Shown here: one piece after another, positions 1 to 9,196 of the stretch
Layout: each line of letters begins with the position of its first letter
Numbering within the stretch: position 1 is the stretch's first letter
Assembly (NCBI GenBank): GCA_017880705.1
Contig: JADGRS010000052.1
Location: forward strand, 1-12,100
Length of the DNA stretch: 12,100 nt
From: Burkholderiales bacterium
GTDB lineage: Bacteria; Pseudomonadota; Gammaproteobacteria; Burkholderiales; Usitatibacteraceae
Direction: 5' to 3'
The notes under the pieces: generated by a model
What the model was told of the DNA's origin: nothing
Database searches by the model: none
The model's input: only the letters and a program-made list of their open reading frames with translations
Position numbers and translations under genes: made by a program

Positions 1-3686
<3,686 letters not shown>

Positions 3687-3858
3687 GGAAGGCACCTGTC
3701 GTTCAGTCCTGTCCCCGCGTCACCGGGGGCGTGTTCGGGCTCGTAGCGCCGGCCGCGGGCTGCCGGCAGGGCGTGCGGCGCGGCTTTTGGCCATCGCAGC
3801 CCCAATGACCGCTGAATCGGAGCGGACAGGCAGGAATCGGGCGAAACCGGTCCATCTT

Positions 3859-3873
3859 AGCGAAGCCTTCGCT
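3859..3873. repeat. Near-perfect dyad AGCGAA-GCC-TTCGCT
   Basis: Six-base arms (3859-3864 and 3868-3873) flank a three-base centre. The size and symmetry would suit an operator for a dimeric regulator or a short hairpin. It sits just before the AT-rich patch in the divergent region. No function is assignable from the sequence alone. Confidence 0.4.
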
Positions 3874-3889
3874 GCACCGCAATAAATAG

Positions 3890-3908
3890 GGCTTTAAAAG
3901 CAAAAGCC
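3890..3908. repeat. Overlapping alternative hairpins in the AT-rich patch
   Basis: GGCTTT (3890-3895) can pair with AAAGCC (3903-3908) across a seven-base loop. Alternatively GCTTT (3891-3895) can pair with AAAGC (3897-3901). The two pairings exclude each other. The second arm of the larger hairpin also abuts the outer arm of the nested structure at 3908-3957. This could be chance in a low-complexity A/T patch. Confidence 0.3.
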
Positions 3909-3957
3909 GAGCCTCATCGCCAAATGCCTGCATTTGCGTATGATTCGGGGAGGCTCG
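3908..3957 (+). promoter_or_regulatory. Nested inverted repeat, possible structured mRNA leader
   Basis: An outer perfect 8-base pair set, CGAGCCTC (3908-3915) with GAGGCTCG (3950-3957), encloses an inner perfect 7-base dyad, CAAATGC (3921-3927) with GCATTTG (3930-3936). The whole is 50 bases and ends 39 bases before the GTG start of the first lipoprotein gene. In RNA the two-base centre of the inner dyad would have to open, leaving five to six pairs. It could be a leader-RNA element or a pair of protein-binding sites. I recognise no known riboswitch. The bases and pairings are seen; the function is inferred. Confidence 0.45.
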
Positions 3958-3983
3958 AAGCACCGGGCCCCGAATGAAAATAC

Positions 3984-3988
3984 AGGGA
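3984..3988 (+). promoter_or_regulatory. Ribosome binding site that sets the GTG start at 3997
   Basis: AGGGA lies eight bases before the GTG at 3997. This supports GTG, which begins directly at a clean signal peptide, over in-frame codons further upstream. The site lies in a small palindrome, AGGG-AA-CCCT (3984-3993), whose two-base centre is too tight for a stable hairpin. Confidence 0.65.
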
Positions 3989-3996
3989 ACCCTTTC

Positions 3997-5649
3997 GTGA
4001 TCCGTTTCGCCCCTGGTCTCGCCGACCGGCTCGCTCGCCTCGCGCTCGCGCTCGCTTCCATCGCCGTCGTGACGTCCTGCGGAAGCGGCGCGGTCGGCCC
4101 GTCGACGATCGTCAACGATCCGACCCAGATCACGATCCAGCCCGGGCAATGCACCGTGGCCGGAACGACGGTCACCTGCAACAATCCGGCGATTCTCTAT
4201 TCGGGCCTGCCGACGACGTTCGTCATCACCGGCGGCACGGGCTCCTACATCCTCAGCTCGAACAACCAGGCGGTGCTGCCGGTCAGCGGCAACATCTCAG
4301 GCAGCTCGGTGACCCTGATTCCGAGCCCGGTCCTCGCCGATACCGACGTGATCCTCACGGCGCGCGACACCGGGACCACTCCGATCGCCACGGCCAAGGC
4401 GACGGTGAAGCCGGGAACCGTCGCCAACAACATCACGATCACGCCGACCTCCGCGCAGAGCGCCGCCTGCGCCCCGGCGATTTGTTCGGGCGGCGACGCC
4501 CTCGTCTCGGCGACCATTTCGCAGGGCGGGATTCCGTTGCCCGCGCGCGGCGTTCGCTTCGACGTCGTGACGGGAGACTTCCGTTTTGTCACGACGGATC
4601 CAGTGACCGGAGTGGAGACGCTCTCCGCGAGTGTCACCGTCTTCAGCGACCAGGCCGGCAAGGTCAGCGCGCGCATTCGCGCGAACGCCGGCGCGGCGAA
4701 TCAGACAGCGCTGCTGCAGGTGACCGACATCGGCACGGGCGCATTCCAGCGCACGAGCTTCGTCATCGTGCAAAGCACGGGCTCGAGCCCCGGGTTCTTC
4801 GTGACGCCGACCGAGATCACGTTCCAGGGCGCGCGGCAGAATGAGTGCGCGAGTTTTGGCATCAGCGCGAGCGTCTTCGTTTTCGGCGGCGTGCCGCCCT
4901 ACACGGTCTCGAATTCCGGTTCCGGCGCATTCTCCGTGACGCCCACCTTCATTTCCTCGAGCGGCGGGAGCTACTCCGTTACGCCCCTCGGGCCGTGTGT
5001 ATCGCCGGGCTTGCCGATCGTCGTGACCGATTCGGCGGGGCATACGGCGACGACCACGGTCTCGAACATTCAGGGCACTACGGCGGCGCCTCCGCTTACG
5101 GCCCTGCCAGCCAAGGTCACGTTGAGCAGTTGCACCGGCGCGGCGAGTGTGACGGTTGCCGGGGGGGCGCCCACTGGCGGCGTCTATTTGGCGAGCCCCG
5201 GCAGCAACGCCATCACCGCATCCGCTACCGGGAACGTGGTGACGATCCAGAGAGCGACATCGCCCGCGACGGCAGGCCCCGTCTTCGTGGGCATCACGGA
5301 CGGAATCACGACGACGAGCGTCGAAGTGGATCTCGTGGGACAGGGAGCGGGCGCGTGTCCCGCGCTCATCGCGTCGCCCTCGAGCGTGACGCTGAGCAGC
5401 TGTTCGGCCGTGCCCGTCACGATCTCGGGAGGGACGGGTCCTTACGCTGCGGTGTCGAGCGACTCGAGTGTCTTCGTTCCGTCAGGGACTTTCGTCTTGA
5501 CGTTCAACGTCGTACGCACATCGCCCTCCGCCTCATTCACGGGTCCTGCCACGGTGACAGTGACGGATACCAACAACCCGTCCAGGACGATTTCGATTCC
5601 AGTAACCGCCACCGGCATAGGCGCGGGCTCTGGAACGGGCCCATGCTAG
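3997..5649 (+). CDS. Multi-module Ig-like repeat lipoprotein (550 aa), paralogue of the next gene
   Basis: A predicted exported lipoprotein of unknown function. From the GTG start, a charged N-terminus and a hydrophobic stretch (about residues 13-25) lead to the lipobox V-T-S-C, giving lipidated Cys28. Gly29-Ser30 follow with no Asp at +2, so outer-membrane sorting is expected. The rest is Thr/Ser/Val/Gly-rich beta-sandwich sequence. By my reading it has five modules: A (about 37-140), B (141-260, resembling invasin-type Ig-like domains), C (261-360), D (366-454) and E (455-550). A, C, D and E carry a recurring GG-x-x-[P/S/G]-Y-type turn (near residues 79, 297, 389 and 478). Apart from Cys28, cysteines fall one pair per module: 52/61, 158/163, 284/334, 379/454 and 469/550, with Cys550 the last residue. 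No catalytic motif is visible. An adhesion or scaffold role is only a guess. Confidence 0.85.
   Translation: MIRFAPGLADRLARLALALASIAVVTSCGSGAVGPSTIVNDPTQITIQPGQCTVAGTTVTCNNPAILYSGLPTTFVITGGTGSYILSSNNQAVLPVSGNISGSSVTLIPSPVLADTDVILTARDTGTTPIATAKATVKPGTVANNITITPTSAQSAACAPAICSGGDALVSATISQGGIPLPARGVRFDVVTGDFRFVTTDPVTGVETLSASVTVFSDQAGKVSARIRANAGAANQTALLQVTDIGTGAFQRTSFVIVQSTGSSPGFFVTPTEITFQGARQNECASFGISASVFVFGGVPPYTVSNSGSGAFSVTPTFISSSGGSYSVTPLGPCVSPGLPIVVTDSAGHTATTTVSNIQGTTAAPPLTALPAKVTLSSCTGAASVTVAGGAPTGGVYLASPGSNAITASATGNVVTIQRATSPATAGPVFVGITDGITTTSVEVDLVGQGAGACPALIASPSSVTLSSCSAVPVTISGGTGPYAAVSSDSSVFVPSGTFVLTFNVVRTSPSASFTGPATVTVTDTNNPSRTISIPVTATGIGAGSGTGPC
5092..5646 (+). repeat. Tandem C-terminal Ig-like modules D and E within the first lipoprotein
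   Basis: Two consecutive modules of about 90-96 residues align with each other. Each starts with a short strand ending V-T-L-S-S-C (residues 374-379 and 464-469), followed by a V-T-[VI]-x-G-G strand-turn and then T-V/V-F-V-x-[IV]-T-D. Each closes on a cysteine (454 and 550). The second lipoprotein has only one such module. The duplication is clear in the protein, while the DNA copies have diverged, so it is not recent. Confidence 0.65.
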
Positions 5650-5713
5650 AAGTGGGAAGTTCCTGTATCGAGCGGTAGGCAAACAAGAAAAGTGGTTATG
5701 GCGCACTGCAACA

Positions 5714-5728
5714 TCGCCGGAACGGCGA
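5714..5728. repeat. Short GAA-loop hairpin downstream of the first lipoprotein gene
   Basis: TCGCCG (5714-5719) and CGGCGA (5723-5728) form a six-pair stem with a GAA loop, 64 bases after the stop codon. An A run, not a T run, follows it on the plus strand, so it does not qualify as an intrinsic terminator. It could at most stabilise or pause a transcript end. Confidence 0.35.
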
Positions 5729-5738
5729 AAAAACAGGC

Positions 5739-5756
5739 CTTGCATCAAACTGCAAG
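5739..5756. repeat. Inverted repeat CTTGCA-N6-TGCAAG overlapping a candidate -35
   Basis: Perfect six-base arms (5739-5744 and 5751-5756) are separated by six bases, which is operator-like geometry. It covers the -35 hexamer of the candidate promoter for the second lipoprotein gene, so a bound regulator would probably affect that promoter. The assignment is speculative. Confidence 0.35.
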
Positions 5757-5768
5757 TTGCGCTTTAAT
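5740..5768 (+). promoter_or_regulatory. Candidate sigma70 promoter for the second lipoprotein gene
   Basis: TTGCAT (5740-5745) and TTTAAT (5763-5768) are separated by exactly 17 bases. The -10 matches the consensus at five of six positions and the -35 at three of six. The region is markedly A/T-richer than the flanking genes. Transcription would start near 5775, giving a leader of roughly 60 bases before the GTG at 5837. Confidence 0.4.
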
Positions 5769-5823
5769 AAACCTCGATAACCCGCTGACTTTGTAAGAAA
5801 AGTGATTTGCGGGGGCCCAACAA

Positions 5824-5828
5824 AGGGG
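5824..5828 (+). promoter_or_regulatory. Ribosome binding site that sets the GTG start at 5837
   Basis: AGGGG lies eight bases before the GTG at 5837, and that GTG opens directly on a signal peptide. This argues against the in-frame TTG at 5807, which would add ten residues unlike a signal sequence. Spacing and sequence match the site of the first lipoprotein gene. Confidence 0.65.
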
Positions 5829-5836
5829 ACTTTATC

Positions 5837-7171
5837 GTGAAACTCCACTCAGTCATCCAGTACGCACTGGCGCTCGCCGCGTCGATCCTGCTCGCGGCAT
5901 GCGGCGGCGGCGGCGCGAGCGTAGACCCCAATAAGGGGGGCACGCTTTCGCTTTCCCCTTCGGCCGCCACGTTCTACGCGGGCGTGCCGAACACAATCCA
6001 CATCCAAGGCGGCCGCGCGCCCTTCGCGGTCACGTCGAGCGAGGCCGCAACCCTCCCGGTGCCCTCGATCGTGAATTCCAGCAGTTTCGACGTCATCCCC
6101 AACAATCCAGGCGTAGTCGACACCGGGCTGGCCCCAGGCGACCTCCAGGTTCGCACGGTCACGGTGGCCGTGCACGACTCGGAAGGAGCGGCGGCCACCG
6201 CGACGATCAAGGTGGCGCAGAACTTCCTGACGGGCTACGGCATCGTCTTCGGGCAAACGACCTGCCCGGCGCCTGTGGGCGCCGGCGCCAATGCCACCGT
6301 GCAACCCTGCTCCGGCGGTGATACCAACATATCGTTCAGCGCAGTCTTCAACGGTGTCCTGCACGGAAACGCGCCCTTCCAACTTGATGTCGTGCGGGGG
6401 CAATTCGCATTCTTCGACCCCATTTCGTCCACCAACACCGTCACCCAGTCCCTTCGGGTGAACTCGGATCACAACGGCATCGTGACCGCGATCATTCGCG
6501 TTCCCGCGGGCGTGCCGACACAGCTGGCGGACATTCGAATCACCGATTTGGGAACGGGCGCGAGCACCGATACCATCTTCACGATCGTGGGGACGAGCGC
6601 CACGCTCACGCTGACGGCGATCCCGTCTGCGATCACGTTCACGGGCGCGCTCAGCACCCAGTGCGGCACGGGCTCTGCCGACGTTTTCATCTTCGACGGC
6701 GCCCCGCCCTATTCGGCCCTCAGCAGCAATCCCAATGTGTCGGTGACAGCGGTCTCGGCGGGCACGCAGCCCGGGCGTTTCACGATCTCGGCGCTGAATT
6801 CGAACATCTGCCTCGCGACGGTTCCGGTGATATTCCTCGACTCGCTCGGGAACCGGACGACCGTCACGGTGACGACGTCCGCGGGTAGCACGGTCGTCCC
6901 GCCTCCGACCCCGATCACGGTCGCTCCTGCCGCGATCACGCTCGTCTGCGGAGCCACGGGATCGGTCTCGGTCGTCGGCGGCACGGGAACGTACTCCGCA
7001 ACGACCAGCAGCCCCGTCATTACGGCTGTGGTATCCGGAAACACCCTCTCGATCACGCGTCACGCAACACCCGATCCAGCGGGCGGACCGTTCCCGGCCT
7101 CTTCGACGGTATCGGTCACGGATGGATCGAGCGTCGCGGTTGTCACCGTGACAGCTCCGACGGGCTGTTAA
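5837..7171 (+). CDS. Ig-like repeat lipoprotein (444 aa), tandem paralogue of the preceding gene
   Basis: An exported lipoprotein of unknown function. A Lys-2 N-region and a hydrophobic core end in the lipobox L-A-A-C, giving lipidated Cys22; the Gly residues that follow predict outer-membrane sorting. The modules parallel the upstream gene: A (about 35-127), B (about 132-252), C (about 257-350) and D (about 359-444). Shared blocks include CSGGD near the start of B (158-162), D-V-V-x-G-x-F (184-190), TD(L/I)GTG (236-241 here) and the GG/DG-x-x-P-Y/F turns (58, 287 and 381). Cysteines pair as 143/158, 276/325 and 371/444, the last being the terminal residue; module A has none. The paralogue's fifth module is absent. 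The gene is followed 21 bases later by an intrinsic terminator. Whether it is co-transcribed with its paralogue is unclear, since a candidate promoter lies in the 187-base gap. No enzyme motif is seen. Confidence 0.85.
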   Translation: MKLHSVIQYALALAASILLAACGGGGASVDPNKGGTLSLSPSAATFYAGVPNTIHIQGGRAPFAVTSSEAATLPVPSIVNSSSFDVIPNNPGVVDTGLAPGDLQVRTVTVAVHDSEGAAATATIKVAQNFLTGYGIVFGQTTCPAPVGAGANATVQPCSGGDTNISFSAVFNGVLHGNAPFQLDVVRGQFAFFDPISSTNTVTQSLRVNSDHNGIVTAIIRVPAGVPTQLADIRITDLGTGASTDTIFTIVGTSATLTLTAIPSAITFTGALSTQCGTGSADVFIFDGAPPYSALSSNPNVSVTAVSAGTQPGRFTISALNSNICLATVPVIFLDSLGNRTTVTVTTSAGSTVVPPPTPITVAPAAITLVCGATGSVSVVGGTGTYSATTSSPVITAVVSGNTLSITRHATPDPAGGPFPASSTVSVTDGSSVAVVTVTAPTGC

Positions 7172-7191
7172 CTTCCACCGGCGGTGAGTCG

Positions 7192-7225
7192 ACGGGCATC
7201 CTGAAAGGGATGCCCGTTTTCTTTT
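7192..7225 (+). terminator. Intrinsic (Rho-independent) terminator after the lipoprotein pair
   Basis: A ten-pair stem with A7192-T7217 at its base, CGGGCATCC (7193-7201) pairing perfectly with GGATGCCCG (7208-7216), has a six-base loop and is followed by TTTTCTTTT (7217-7225). It lies 21 bases after the second lipoprotein's stop. It also ends only nine bases before the next gene's GTG start, which makes it a possible attenuation point for the polysaccharide genes. Confidence 0.88.
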
Positions 7226-7234
7226 GAAGACATC

Positions 7235-8131
7235 GTGAGCCTGCCCATCGCAAACGCGATAGTCTCCGGCGCGAGCGGTTTCGTCGGACGCTCTCTGGTG
7301 TCGCAACTCGACGCCGCGCCGGTACAGTTGCACTTGAGCGAGGACGATTGGCTCGAGCAGGTGGGTGCGGCAGCCTATTCAGGCGCGACGGTGTTCCACT
7401 TGGCCGCGAAGGTGCACGGCGCCGGCGTGGACACCGAGGCGGCATTCGTCCACGACAACGTCGACAAGACCGTCGCCCTCGCGCAGGCTGCGATCGATGG
7501 AGGCGCGCGCCGCTTCGTCTTCCTGAGCAGCGTGAAGGTCAACGGCGAGGAAACGACGGAGCGGCCATATCGCGCGAGCGATCCCCCGGCCCCCGAGGAT
7601 GCCTATGGGCGCACCAAGTGGCAGGCCGAGCAGGCGCTCGCGCGGATGAGCGGGATGGAAGTCGTGATCGTGCGTTCCGCGCTCGTCTACGGAGCCGGTG
7701 TGAAGGGGAACCTGCTCGAGCTGATGCGCCTCGCGGACTCTTCGTTGCCGCTGCCGTTCGCGGGGATGAATAACCGCCGAAGCTTCGTGCATGTCGACGA
7801 TCTCGCGCGCCTGTTGGTCGAGTGCGCGGCATCGCCGAAGGTGGCAGGCGGCACATTCATGGCCTCCCACCCGGATTGCACCTCGACCACGCGTCTCGTG
7901 CGAACCATCCGCGGCTTCCTCGACAGGCCGCCTCGGCTCTTTCACGTGCCGGTCGCGGCTCTCGAAGGCCTTGCGGCCCTGGGCGCGCAGGGGGCGAGAA
8001 TGCGGCGCCTCACGCGCTCGCTCGAGATCGACGCCTCGGACACCCAGCGGATTCTCGGCTGGACGCCGCAGATCGCGTTCGAGACGAGCGTCGAGGTCAT
8101 GGTTCGCGCCTATCGCGAGTCGCTCGGATGA
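7235..8131 (+). CDS. NAD-dependent sugar epimerase/4-ketoreductase (extended SDR), WbpV-like
   Basis: A 298-residue nucleotide-sugar enzyme of the extended short-chain dehydrogenase family, cytoplasmic. The N-terminal NAD-binding loop is GASGFVG (12-18). FHLAA (54-58) follows strand 4, the catalytic serine region is LSSV (97-100), and the active-site pair is Tyr124-x3-Lys128 (YGRTK). R-S-F-V-H-V-D-D-L (182-190) is the usual substrate-domain motif, and the tail ends in the common L-G-W-T-P block (274-278). Its place directly before a WbpL-type transferase and a WbpM-type dehydratase suggests it reduces UDP-4-keto-6-deoxy-GlcNAc to UDP-QuiNAc, as WbpV does. A UDP-hexose 4-epimerase (GalE/Gne-like) is the main alternative, and the sequence alone does not separate them. 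The GTG start is forced, because the Rossmann strand begins at once and no earlier in-frame start is close. The ribosome site is weak (GAAGA, 7226-7230) and abuts the terminator. Confidence 0.9.
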   Translation: MSLPIANAIVSGASGFVGRSLVSQLDAAPVQLHLSEDDWLEQVGAAAYSGATVFHLAAKVHGAGVDTEAAFVHDNVDKTVALAQAAIDGGARRFVFLSSVKVNGEETTERPYRASDPPAPEDAYGRTKWQAEQALARMSGMEVVIVRSALVYGAGVKGNLLELMRLADSSLPLPFAGMNNRRSFVHVDDLARLLVECAASPKVAGGTFMASHPDCTSTTRLVRTIRGFLDRPPRLFHVPVAALEGLAALGAQGARMRRLTRSLEIDASDTQRILGWTPQIAFETSVEVMVRAYRESLG

Positions 8132-9114
8132 GCGCCTCGGGGCTGCTCGCGGGAATCGTTCCGGCGCTCATCTCCTGGATCGTCATCCTGATGATTCGCG
8201 GCTCGGCCTGGGCATCTCGCCTTGCAGATCGTCCCAATGAGCGCTCCCTTCACAGCGTGCCCACTGCTCGGATCGGCGGGCTGGGCGTCATGGCCGGCGC
8301 GTTGCCGTTCGCCTTCGTCCTGGGGGATGACGCGATCCGCATTGTGGCCGGTTGCGCCGGGCTCCTCGCGCTCGTTTCGCTCGCGGACGACATCGAAAGC
8401 CTTCCCATCCAGGTTCGCCTGCCGGCCCACACGGCCGCCGCCATTGTCGCGGTGCTGGTAATCGCCGCTCCGAGCGGAACTCGTGGGGGCCTGGATGTTG
8501 TCGAAGTAGCGGCGGCGATCCTGGCTCTCGTATGGATGACCAATCTCTACAACTTCATGGACGGCTCCGACGGGCTCGCGGGAGGCATGGCCGCGATCGG
8601 CTTCGGGGCGTTCGCGCTCGCGGCGCTCCAGGCGAACGCGCTGCCGCTCGCGTTCACCGCCGCGGCGATCGCCTCGGCGAGCGGCGGGTTCCTCGTGCAC
8701 AACTTTCCTCCGGCACGCGTCTTCCTGGGCGACGCGGGCTCGGTGCCGCTCGGTTTCCTCGCCGGGGCGCTCGGCCTCCATGGCGCGCTCATCGACGCGT
8801 GGCCCGCGTGGTTCCCGGTCCTGGTCTTCTCGCCCTTCATCGTCGATGCGACCCTCACGCTCGCGCGCCGCGTGGCTCGCGCAGAGCCCTTCTGGAAGGC
8901 GCACCGCGGCCATCTCTATCAGCGCCTCGTGCTGGACGGATGGACGCAAAGGCGGCTCGCGTGGAGCGGCTACGCCCTCATGGCGGCGGCCGCGGCGAGC
9001 GCCCTCGTCGGCCGCACGGTGGAGCCCGAGGTGGGGTTCGGTATAATTCTCCTTTGGGCGGTGGTCTACCTGCTCCTCTTCATCGCGATCGGACGACGTA
9101 CACGCGCGGCATGA
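8128..9114 (+). CDS. Polyprenyl-phosphate sugar-1-phosphate transferase, WecA/WbpL family (GT4)
   Basis: A 328-residue integral inner-membrane enzyme that transfers a HexNAc-1-phosphate from a UDP-sugar to undecaprenyl phosphate, the first step in building an O-antigen or similar glycan. Roughly ten hydrophobic segments span the protein. Family motifs appear in order: D-R-P-N-E-R-S-L-H (34-42) with a conserved R-I-G-G (48-51); the Asp pair D87-D88 (LADDIE); the loop NLYNFMDGSDGL (139-150); FLGDAGS (199-205); and H-R-G-H (259-262) in the cytoplasmic loop thought to bind the UDP-sugar. The gene starts on the ATG of an ATGA overlap with the preceding stop, with little ribosome site of its own, implying translational coupling. 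The operon partners suggest QuiNAc or FucNAc as substrate; WecA-like GlcNAc specificity is not excluded. Near the 3' end it contains a perfect TATAAT using a rare ATA codon. Confidence 0.93.
   Translation: MSASGLLAGIVPALISWIVILMIRGSAWASRLADRPNERSLHSVPTARIGGLGVMAGALPFAFVLGDDAIRIVAGCAGLLALVSLADDIESLPIQVRLPAHTAAAIVAVLVIAAPSGTRGGLDVVEVAAAILALVWMTNLYNFMDGSDGLAGGMAAIGFGAFALAALQANALPLAFTAAAIASASGGFLVHNFPPARVFLGDAGSVPLGFLAGALGLHGALIDAWPAWFPVLVFSPFIVDATLTLARRVARAEPFWKAHRGHLYQRLVLDGWTQRRLAWSGYALMAAAAASALVGRTVEPEVGFGIILLWAVVYLLLFIAIGRRTRAA
9042..9047 (+). promoter_or_regulatory. Perfect -10 hexamer TATAAT inside the transferase gene
   Basis: A consensus -10 lies about 150 bases before the dehydratase start. 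The hexamers 16-18 bases upstream do not resemble TTGACA, and there is no TGN extension directly before it. It is encoded by Gly-Ile-Ile (GGT ATA ATT), two A/T-ending Ile codons in a gene that otherwise prefers ATC. It may be a weak internal promoter or chance. Confidence 0.25.
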
Positions 9115-9186
9115 ACCGCGCGGGCTCCCGGTCGATTCACAATAAGAACAGGGCGGAAACGGCGCAATGGCGTTTCAAAACCGGCT

Positions 9187-9191
9187 AGGAG
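9187..9191 (+). promoter_or_regulatory. Strong ribosome binding site that decides the dehydratase start
   Basis: AGGAG sits five bases before the ATG at 9197. An in-frame ATG at 9167 would add ten residues but is preceded by a poorer purine stretch. The 9197 start also leaves a sensible N-terminus just before the first membrane helix. Confidence 0.7.
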
Positions 9192-9196
9192 CAGCG

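Larger units (their letters stand above)
3687..3996. other. Divergent intergenic region between gltB and the first lipoprotein gene
   Basis: These 310 bases separate two divergent genes and must hold both promoters. I find no convincing coding frame. The gltB-proximal half (about 3690-3850) is GC-rich, with a small hairpin (CCCCG at 3713-3717 with CGGGG at 3724-3728). The half near the lipoprotein has an AT-rich patch at about 3880-3905 and several inverted repeats, listed separately. I could not identify a good -35/-10 pair on either strand; TAAATA at 3883-3888 is the best isolated -10-like hexamer on the plus strand but has no fitting -35. Confidence 0.6.

Noticed and set aside
3880..3990. 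A glutamine or other known riboswitch near gltB
   Set aside because: The inverted repeats lie far from gltB on its strand and do not match any riboswitch consensus I can recall; no conserved core is visible.
3934..3996. An upstream in-frame start for the first lipoprotein at 3934
   Set aside because: It would put 21 charged residues before the signal peptide and place the start inside the inverted repeat. The GTG at 3997 has a proper ribosome site.
4297..5043. Minus-strand frames inside the lipoprotein genes (4297-5043 and 5849-7333)
   Set aside because: They mirror real lipoprotein frames that have signal peptides, ribosome sites and paralogy, and they are compositionally biased toward Arg/Asp/Gly.
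5714..5734. Hairpin TCGCCG-GAA-CGGCGA as a terminator for the first lipoprotein gene
   Set aside because: It is followed by A residues on the plus strand; on the minus strand the T run precedes the stem. Neither orientation gives an intrinsic terminator.
3997..7171. Signs of recent gene transfer (mobile element, att site or integrase) around the lipoprotein pair
   Set aside because: No transposase, integrase, tRNA or terminal repeats are seen. GC-richness and codon use look broadly like the neighbours, apart from A/T-rich intergenic gaps.
9167..9196. ATG at 9167 as the dehydratase start
   Set aside because: It has a poorer ribosome site than the ATG at 9197, which follows AGGAG at ideal spacing. 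The added ten residues match no family feature I recognise. It is not fully excluded.
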